From positions 1-5,881 of the forward strand of contig CADEHD010000140.1 of NCBI GenBank assembly GCA_902827055.1: a stretch of 5,881 nt of DNA. Direction: 5' to 3'. The notes under the pieces were generated by a model. It was not told the origin of the DNA. It searched no databases and saw only the letters and a list, made by a program, of their open reading frames with translations. The first letter of the stretch is position 1; each line of letters starts with the position of its first letter. Position numbers and translations under genes: made by a program. Origin of the DNA: an uncultured Chloroflexota bacterium (GTDB lineage Bacteria > Chloroflexota > Dehalococcoidia > UBA2979). Positions 1 to 4,422 of this stretch are shown piece by piece.

Positions 1-789
1 GTGCGAGGGGATCGGGCCCTGCTGCTCGATGACTCGGGTGTTGGCCAGCACGTCGCGATACAGGCTCTCCGAGACGTCGCCCGCGATGATCGTTGCGTCG
101 ACCTGCCCCGCCTTGAGGGCCTCCCAGCCCTGGGCGTAGCCGCCGGAGAAGACGACCTCGCCGAAGAACGAGCGCGGGTCCGCCTCGCGGTTCGCGGCGG
201 GCTTCGCGACCACGCCAAGCTCGAGCGCGCGCGCCAGCGGCGCGACGTAGCCCGAGGTCGAGAGTTGCGACGGGAAGGCGACCTTCTTGCCGCGCAGGTC
301 CTCGAGTCGCTGGTAGGGGCTATCCGGCCGCACGACCCAGTACGAGAAGTAGTACGGCCGCTCCTGCTTCTCGCTGCCGATCACCACCTCGCGGATCTCG
401 GCCAGGACGACATCGCTGCCGGCACGCCGCTGCGCGAGGGCGAGCGGCCAGGCGCTCATGAAGGCCGCGTCCGCGTGCCCGAAGCGCAGCGCCTCGATTA
501 CCCCCGCGTACGTCGTCGGGAACACGATCTCGACGGGCCGCCCGAGGCGCTCCGCGAGGAAGCGCTCGAGGTCTTTCGCGTCGGCTGAGAGCTGGTCGGG
601 GGTGTTCGTCGGCTGGACCGCGATGACGAGCTTGTCGGTCGAGGCGGGCTCGGAGGCCGTTGGCGCCGGCGCGCTGGTGGAGGGCGCATCGCCGGCCCCG
701 GCGCACGCCGAGGCAAAGACTGCGACCGCCGCGACAATAGTGGCACCTAATCTCCAGACCATCGTTCTACTACCACGGGAACTTCGCAT
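1..789 (-). CDS. PhnD-family phosphonate/phosphate/phosphite ABC transporter substrate-binding lipoprotein, 3' end cut by window edge
   Basis: Seen: translating the minus strand from ATG at 789 gives 263 residues without a stop, running off the left edge. Residues 1-28 look like a lipoprotein signal: Arg at 2, 5, 8 and 13, hydrophobic core about 14-26, then ASA-Cys29 as a loose lipobox. An Ala/Pro/Ser/Thr-rich linker (30-51) follows. The mature domain begins KLVIAVQPT (53-61). It carries PTTYAGVIEAL (91-101), RPYYFSYWVV (144-153), LRGKKVAF (165-172), STSGY (177-181), FSGGY (214-218) and VDATIIAGD (230-238). Family knowledge: these match the periplasmic binding fold of PhnD/PtxB-like proteins, where the Tyr, Ser-Thr-Ser and Asp positions line the oxyanion pocket. 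Inference: Tyr94, Ser177, Thr178 and Asp238 are likely ligand contacts. Relatives are about 280-320 residues, so only a C-terminal piece is missing. Start 789 is favoured by GGAGGT 5 nt upstream and an in-frame TGA at 817-819; ATG at 762 is a weaker alternative. The exact ligand cannot be read, and the permease and ATPase genes are not in the window. Confidence 0.88.
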   Translation of the reverse strand, partial: MRSSRGSRTMVWRLGATIVAAVAVFASACAGAGDAPSTSAPAPTASEPASTDKLVIAVQPTNTPDQLSADAKDLERFLAERLGRPVEIVFPTTYAGVIEALRFGHADAAFMSAWPLALAQRRAGSDVVLAEIREVVIGSEKQERPYYFSYWVVRPDSPYQRLEDLRGKKVAFPSQLSTSGYVAPLARALELGVVAKPAANREADPRSFFGEVVFSGGYAQGWEALKAGQVDATIIAGDVSESLYRDVLANTRVIEQQGPIPSH

Positions 790-794
790 GACAG

Positions 795-800
795 ACCTCC
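795..800 (-). promoter_or_regulatory. Shine-Dalgarno site of the PhnD-like gene
   Basis: The minus strand reads GGAGGT ending 5 nt before the ATG at 789. This near-perfect anti-16S match decides the start in favour of 789 over the in-frame ATG at 762, whose upstream bases contain no comparable purine run. Confidence 0.75.
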
Positions 801-843
801 GCAGCACTGTGCAGGCTCAAGGAAGCGCTTATTACGCCCTCAC

Positions 844-872
844 GCAATCCCCGAAGGTCGCCCATTGCGGGG
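844..872 (-). other. Two overlapping, mutually exclusive hairpins in the PhnD leader
   Basis: The minus-strand RNA contains CCCCGCAAT (872-864), an 11-nt gap, and GGGGATTGC (852-844). CCCCG can pair with the later CGGGG, or GCAAT with the later ATTGC. The arms are interleaved (1-2-1'-2'), so the two stems compete or would have to form a pseudoknot. With almost no linker between the arms, a classical H-type pseudoknot looks strained, and alternative hairpins seem more likely. The element lies 55-83 nt upstream of the start codon. No known riboswitch class is recognised. Confidence 0.35.
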
Positions 873-877
873 TTTTT
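849..877 (+). terminator. Possible plus-strand intrinsic terminator, antisense to the PhnD leader
   Basis: On the plus strand CCCCG (849-853) pairs with CGGGG (868-872) across a 14-nt loop, followed at once by TTTTT (873-877). This is the layout of a short Rho-independent terminator for plus-strand RNA. No plus-strand gene leads into it, so it would stop only antisense transcription crossing the PhnD-like start. The stem is short and the loop long, so chance is a real alternative. Confidence 0.25.
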
Positions 878-920
878 CTGCATGTTTCTGCCGAAATCGA
901 CCACCGGACGACCCCGAGGT

Positions 921-935
921 GACGCCGTCGGCGTC
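921..935. repeat. Perfect 6-bp inverted repeat with 3-nt spacer
   Basis: GACGCC (921-926), spacer GTC, GGCGTC (930-935). It could be a small RNA hairpin or a protein-binding dyad between citrate synthase and the PhnD-like gene. No T-run follows on either strand, so it is not a terminator. In sequence this GC-rich, chance occurrence is quite possible. Confidence 0.3.
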
Positions 936-1002
936 GGCTGCAGGCTCGGGACGGCGATCCACCTCGAGACGGGCGAGCGCTGGCGATGCCGGCGACGCGG
1001 GG

Positions 1003-1024
1003 GTCAGGAGTGACGAGTCAGGAG
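1003..1024. repeat. Direct repeat GTCAGGAG, two copies 14 bp apart
   Basis: GTCAGGAG occurs at 1003-1010 and again at 1017-1024. Between and overlapping them is the near-palindrome TGACGAGTCA (1011-1020). It lies just beyond the citrate synthase terminator. It could be an operator for the PhnD-like gene or a small duplication. No known box is recognised. Confidence 0.3.
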
Positions 1025-1061
1025 GGAACGCAACAAGCAGGGCCACCTGGCGGTGGCCCTG
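1025..1061 (-). terminator. Intrinsic terminator of citrate synthase
   Basis: A perfect 10-bp inverted repeat, CAGGGCCACC (1038-1047) and GGTGGCCCTG (1052-1061), closes a 4-nt loop. It begins 29 nt after the citrate synthase stop codon. On the minus strand the stem is followed by CTTGTTGCGTT, an interrupted T-rich stretch. The stem is strong, and the T tract is imperfect, as is common in GC-rich genomes. This makes readthrough from citrate synthase into the PhnD-like gene unlikely. Confidence 0.75.
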
Positions 1062-1090
1062 TCGTGGAACTCGACGTGCCCGAGAGCGGG

Positions 1091-2239
1091 CTAGCGGCTG
1101 TCGAGGGCCGCGAAACCTCGTGCGTCAGCGCCCGTGTAGATCTGGGTCGGGCGGAAGATGCGGTTACCGGAGGCCCACTGCTCCTTGAGGTGGACCACCC
1201 ACCCCGCCGTCCGCGAGGCCGCGAAGATCGGCGTGAAGAAGTCGATGGGGATGTCGAGGGCGGCGAACACGCAGCCCGAGAACAGGTCGACGTTCGGGAA
1301 GAGCCCACGCGAGCCCATCTTCTCGGTCGCCACCGCCTCGACGGTGAGTGCGATCTGGTAGAGGTCCTTCTCGCGCTGCCGGACGATGACGCGATCGGCC
1401 AGCCGCTGGATGACGATCGCCCTCGGGTCCTTCACGTGGTACACGCGGTGGCCGAACCCTGGGATCTTGTAGCGGTCGTTGAGGAGCCGCTCGATCTCGG
1501 GCTGTGCCTTGGCCGGATCGCCAATCGACTGGAAGAGGCGGAGCGAGTGCTCGTTCGCACCGCCGTGCGCGGGGCCGGAGAGAGCACCGATGGCCGATGA
1601 CACGACCGCCTCGGGCTCCGCCTTCGTGGACGTCACGACGCGGGCCGTGAACGTGCCGGCGTTCCCCGCCGAGTGATCGGCCTGGAGGATCAGGAGATAG
1701 TTCAGCACCTCCTCGTGGAGGGGGGAGGGCTCTTGCCCGGTGATCATCCGCAGCATCATGTGCGCGTGGCTCTCGCCCGGACGCGGCCCCTCGTAGGGCC
1801 GGCCGCCGACGGCCTGCGCGATCACCCCGACGAGGTGCCCGACCTTCGCGATGAGCGCGACGCCGCGGTCGTAGGCATCGTCGACGTGGGGCTCGAAGTC
1901 GTTGACGCGGGGCCCGAGGGCCGCCACGGCCGCCTGGAGCGCGAACATCGGGTGCGTGAGCGCGGAGGCGCTGCGGGCGAACTCGACCAGCTGGGGCGTG
2001 AGCGTGCGTGCGGACTCGAGTTGCTGGCGGATGTCGGCGAGGCGGGCTGTGCCGGGGAGGTCGCCGTCGTACAGGAGGGCGACGACTTCTTCGAACGTCG
2101 TGCCGTGCTGGGTGAGGTCTTCGATGGAGTAGCCGCGATACGTGAGTCGCCCGGCCTGCCCGTCGACGCGGGAGATGGACGACTCAGCGATCGGCACGCC
2201 CTCTAGGCCGGGGCTAAAGGAAGGCGTGTCGGTTGTCAT
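1091..2239 (-). CDS. Citrate synthase (possibly 2-methylcitrate synthase)
   Basis: Condenses acetyl-CoA with oxaloacetate to citrate, the entry step of the TCA cycle, in the cytosol. Seen: 382 residues, the length of the short dimeric type common in gram-positives and archaea, without the longer N-terminus of the NADH-regulated E. coli form. Motifs in order: RLTYRGYSIEDL (31-42), ADHSAGNAGTFTAR (187-200), GPAHGGANE (222-230), GFGHRVYHVKDPRA (261-274), NVDLFSG (316-322), ASRTAGWVVHLKEQ (341-354) and RIFRPTQIYTG (360-370). By family knowledge the catalytic residues are His225, His264 and Asp318. His189 and Arg265, Arg343 and Arg363 are probable oxaloacetate/citrate or CoA contacts. The loop after His189 is one residue longer than the common HELNASTF form. 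The start at 2239 has GAGGG 9 nt upstream. The gene appears to have its own promoter and terminator. Methylcitrate synthases share these motifs, and there are no prpB or prpD neighbours here to favour that role. Confidence 0.95.
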   Translation of the reverse strand: MTTDTPSFSPGLEGVPIAESSISRVDGQAGRLTYRGYSIEDLTQHGTTFEEVVALLYDGDLPGTARLADIRQQLESARTLTPQLVEFARSASALTHPMFALQAAVAALGPRVNDFEPHVDDAYDRGVALIAKVGHLVGVIAQAVGGRPYEGPRPGESHAHMMLRMITGQEPSPLHEEVLNYLLILQADHSAGNAGTFTARVVTSTKAEPEAVVSSAIGALSGPAHGGANEHSLRLFQSIGDPAKAQPEIERLLNDRYKIPGFGHRVYHVKDPRAIVIQRLADRVIVRQREKDLYQIALTVEAVATEKMGSRGLFPNVDLFSGCVFAALDIPIDFFTPIFAASRTAGWVVHLKEQWASGNRIFRPTQIYTGADARGFAALDSR

Positions 2240-2248
2240 GCAAGTTCA

Positions 2249-2253
2249 CCCTC
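2249..2253 (-). promoter_or_regulatory. Shine-Dalgarno site of citrate synthase
   Basis: The minus strand reads GAGGG, ending 9 nt before the ATG at 2239, within a purine-rich run GAGAGGGTG. The spacing is slightly long but normal. It supports the chosen start. Confidence 0.6.
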
Positions 2254-2261
2254 TCAAACCC

Positions 2262-2282
2262 GCGGCATCCGGACACTGCCGC
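2262..2282 (-). other. Leader hairpin just upstream of the citrate synthase ribosome binding site
   Basis: GCGGCA (2262-2267) and TGCCGC (2277-2282) form a perfect 6-bp stem with a 9-nt loop. In the messenger it ends 8 nt before the GAGGG site. It could affect ribosome access or RNA stability, but no known regulatory RNA family is recognised, and stems of this size are common in GC-rich DNA. Confidence 0.3.
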
Positions 2283-2367
2283 CCCGCAGGTGCTCCGTGA
2301 GGACTGTTGTGGGTTCCGTACCCCCGCTCCCGATCGGATGAACTGAGTCCGACCAGACCGCGGCGCC

Positions 2368-2396
2368 ATTATAGCCACGCCGCGTCAATGCTCAGC
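2368..2396 (-). promoter_or_regulatory. Candidate promoter of citrate synthase
   Basis: The minus strand carries a perfect TATAAT at 2373-2368, conspicuous in this GC-rich gap. The hexamer 17 bp upstream (2396-2391, GCTGAG) is a poor -35. A better-looking TTGACG (2388-2383) is only 9 bp away, too close for a standard sigma-70 promoter. If it is used, transcription would begin near 2361, giving a leader of about 120 nt before the ATG at 2239. A promoter here fits the change from the upstream coupled operon to a free-standing gene. Confidence 0.5.
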
Positions 2397-2398
2397 CC

Positions 2399-2411
2399 CG
2401 GGAGAATCCCG
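2399..2411 (-). terminator. Small hairpin after the hydrolase gene, weak terminator candidate
   Basis: CGGGA (2399-2403) and TCCCG (2407-2411) form a perfect 5-bp stem with a 3-nt loop, 26 nt after the hydrolase stop codon. No T-run follows on the minus strand, so it may attenuate or stabilise the operon's 3' end and is not a clear terminator. It is the only terminator candidate I see between the operon and citrate synthase. Confidence 0.3.
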
Positions 2412-2437
2412 AGCGCTGATTGTGCTGGATTCGGCCG

Positions 2438-3190
2438 CTACGCGGCGGAACCATCACCGACCTGGGTCGCGATGAAGTTCTCGAGAATGCTAAAGACATC
2501 GTCAGCTGCCTCGCTGAGGCCGTGCCCGGCGCCCTCGAGGATCACCAGGTGCTTCGGGTCCTTGGCGCGCGCGTGAATGTCATCCGACGCCGCCCTGTCG
2601 AGGACGTCGTCCTTCGAGCCGTGGATCAGCAGCAGCGGGCGGTTGAGCTTGTCGACGTCCTGCGTGCCGAACCGCTGTGATGACATCGCGACGACCGAAT
2701 TGACGATCCCACCGAGCTCGCCGGCCTTGATCGCCACCGCGCCGCCGAACGAATGACCGACCATGACCGCGGACTGCGCACCCAGCCCCTTGAGGAAGGA
2801 GCAGGCCGCCAGCGCGTCGAGCACGCACTCCTCGAACTCGCCGGGCTTTCGATACGCGACGCGCAGCGAGGTGACGCCGCGCTCGAGGAGGGCCTGACTC
2901 AGGCGGATGTACACCTTGTCCGCGGGCCCGTCGACGCCGCCGCCGGCACCGCCGATGAAGATCACGCAGCCCGTCTTGCCCTCGCGCGGCTGGAGGTACA
3001 TCTCGATGGGGCCACGGGTGGTGTCGAGCTCGACGAGCATCTCGCCCGGCTGCGAGCCCGGCCGCGCGCTGGCGCGCTTGATGGAGAGCTCGAGGTCGGC
3101 GTCGGGATCGCGGGATGGCGGTGGAGGTGGCTGCCCGAAGGGTCCGGGGTTGAACAGCTCTTCCTCGGGAGAGCCGGGCGGGGTGGTCAT
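2438..3190 (-). CDS. Alpha/beta hydrolase, dienelactone-hydrolase-like, substrate unknown
   Basis: Seen: 250 residues. The first ~30 are low-complexity and Pro-rich (NPGPFGQPPPPP, 14-25), with no signal peptide or membrane segment. The hydrolase domain follows: strand and oxyanion region GCVIFIGGAGGG (74-85), nucleophile elbow GHSFGG (145-150), HGSKD (190-194) and GAGHGL (220-225). Family knowledge: these give the triad Ser147, Asp194 and His223. The compact length, without a large lid, fits the dienelactone hydrolase/small serine esterase group. The enzyme is probably a cytosolic ester or thioester hydrolase; neither sequence nor neighbours fix a substrate. The start at 3190 overlaps the aminotransferase stop as ATGA, and the preceding GGGGA is only a modest ribosome site, so translation probably depends on coupling. 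The gene appears to be the last of the gatA operon. A peptidase or lipase role cannot be excluded. Confidence 0.85.
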   Translation of the reverse strand: MTTPPGSPEEELFNPGPFGQPPPPPSRDPDADLELSIKRASARPGSQPGEMLVELDTTRGPIEMYLQPREGKTGCVIFIGGAGGGVDGPADKVYIRLSQALLERGVTSLRVAYRKPGEFEECVLDALAACSFLKGLGAQSAVMVGHSFGGAVAIKAGELGGIVNSVVAMSSQRFGTQDVDKLNRPLLLIHGSKDDVLDRAASDDIHARAKDPKHLVILEGAGHGLSEAADDVFSILENFIATQVGDGSAA

Positions 3191-4422
3191 TTCGTCCCCA
3201 CTTCCGCACGACGCTTCGTGAGGAACCGCTCGAGGCGATTCATCGCCTCCTCGAGATCAGCATACGCCGCCGCGTAGCAGATGCGGACGAAGCCCTTGCC
3301 GCTCTCGCCGAACGAGGCACCGGGGATGACCGCAACCCGCTCCTCGACGAGCAGGCGCTCGCAGAACTCGAGGTCGTCGAGCCCCGTCGAGGTGATGTCA
3401 GGGAAGATGTAGAAGGCACCGCGCGGCTCGACCACCGGCAGGCCCATGCCGCGGAGGCGCGAGAAGACCAGCTGGCGACGACGGTCGTACTCCGAGACCA
3501 TGCCGCGCACGTCTTCCTCGCCGCTGCGCAGCGCCTCGAGGGCCGCGTACTGCGCCGCGCTCGGGGCCGACATCATCACGTACTGGTGGACCTTCATCAT
3601 CTCTTCGAGGACGACGGGGGGCGCGGCCGTGAACCCGAGGCGCCAGCCGGTCATCGCGTAGGCCTTCGAGAAGCCGCCGAGGAGGACCGTCCGCTCGCGC
3701 ATCCCGGGGATCGACGAGAAGCACACGTGGTCGTGGCTGTAGACCAGGCGGTCGTACGTCTCGTCCGAGATGACCCAGAGGTCATGGCGACGCACGACAT
3801 CGGCGACCGCCTCGAGGGCCGCCCGCGACATCACCGCGCCCGTCGGGTTCGACGGGTACGCAAGCAGCACCACCTTCGAGGCCGGCGTGATCCGCTCCTC
3901 GAGCTGCGCGGCCGTGACCATGAACTGGTCCTCGGCGGTGGTGGGAACCGCCACATAGCGCCCGCCCGCGAGCAGAATCACCGGCTGGAACGCGACGTAG
4001 GCCGGCTCCGGCACGAGGACCTCATCGCCCGGGTCGATAAGGGCGCGGCAGGCGAGATCGAGCGCCTCGGAGACGCCCGTGGTCAGGAGGATCTCGGAGC
4101 GCGGCGAGTAGGCCACGCCGTAGCGTCGCTCCAGCTGCTGGCTGAGGAGCTCGCGCACCTCGAGGAGCCCGTAGTTACTCGTGTAGCCAGTGCGGCCCTC
4201 GACCATGGCGTCCATTGCGGCGCGCGTCACCTGGGGCGGCGTGGCGAAGTCGGGCTGCCCCACGCCGAGGGAGATCACCCCCTCCATCGAGTCCAGCATC
4301 TCGAAGAAGCGCCGGATGCCCGAGGACGGGAGCGAGGAGACCACCGCCGACGTCTCGCCGCGGCGCGCGACGTGCTGATCGCCGCTCGGAATGGCGCGAG
4401 GCTGGAAGACGCGCTGCGCCAT
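3187..4422 (-). CDS. PLP-dependent class I/II aminotransferase (aspartate/aromatic type)
   Basis: Transfers an amino group between an amino acid and a 2-oxo acid using pyridoxal phosphate, in the cytosol. Seen: 411 residues from ATG at 4422. Motifs in order: GVGQPDFATP (53-62), GYTSNYG (79-85), PEPAYVAF (138-145), YPSNPTG (189-195), ISDETYDRLVY (218-228), GGFSKAYAMTGWRLGF (249-264) and GFVRICYA (377-384). By family knowledge Lys253 forms the PLP aldimine, Asn192, Asp220 and Tyr223 bind the cofactor, and Arg380 binds the substrate carboxylate. This pattern fits the fold-type I Iγ aspartate/aromatic aminotransferases of many bacteria and archaea. The donor amino acid cannot be told from sequence. 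The frame stays open to 4569, but that extension lies wholly inside gatA. Start 4422 is supported by GAGGGG 8 nt upstream and by a TGATG overlap with the gatA stop. The downstream overlap with the hydrolase is ATGA. Valine-pyruvate or kynurenine-type activity are alternatives. Confidence 0.93.
   Translation of the reverse strand: MAQRVFQPRAIPSGDQHVARRGETSAVVSSLPSSGIRRFFEMLDSMEGVISLGVGQPDFATPPQVTRAAMDAMVEGRTGYTSNYGLLEVRELLSQQLERRYGVAYSPRSEILLTTGVSEALDLACRALIDPGDEVLVPEPAYVAFQPVILLAGGRYVAVPTTAEDQFMVTAAQLEERITPASKVVLLAYPSNPTGAVMSRAALEAVADVVRRHDLWVISDETYDRLVYSHDHVCFSSIPGMRERTVLLGGFSKAYAMTGWRLGFTAAPPVVLEEMMKVHQYVMMSAPSAAQYAALEALRSGEEDVRGMVSEYDRRRQLVFSRLRGMGLPVVEPRGAFYIFPDITSTGLDDLEFCERLLVEERVAVIPGASFGESGKGFVRICYAAAYADLEEAMNRLERFLTKRRAEVGTK

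Larger units (their letters stand above)
790..1090. other. Intergenic region between citrate synthase and the PhnD-like gene
   Basis: No convincing gene lies in these 301 bases. From the citrate synthase side it holds a strong terminator hairpin (1038-1061), a direct repeat of GTCAGGAG (1003-1010 and 1017-1024), a perfect 6-bp inverted repeat (921-935), a pair of overlapping potential hairpins (844-872) beside a run of five T on the plus strand (873-877), and the ribosome binding site at 795-800. I found no convincing -35/-10 pair for the PhnD-like gene. The minus-strand TAATAA at 830-835 has no matching -35 at the right distance. A promoter must lie here if the gene is not read through from citrate synthase, but I cannot place it. 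Confidence 0.6.

Noticed and set aside
320..746. Minus-strand frames of 128 and 82 codons (320-706 and 498-746)
   Set aside because: They are Arg/Ser/Pro-rich shadows of the PhnD-like gene, whose true frame runs uninterrupted from 789 to the left edge.
840..1046. A 68-codon open frame on the minus strand in the gap before the PhnD-like gene
   Set aside because: It would start with GTG inside the citrate synthase terminator stem, has no ribosome site, a low-complexity Ser/Pro/Ala composition, and overlaps the repeats and hairpins of the leader.
2383..2388. TTGACG as the -35 of the citrate synthase promoter
   Set aside because: Only 9 bp separate it from TATAAT, far short of the usual 16-18 bp, so the two cannot serve as one standard sigma-70 promoter.
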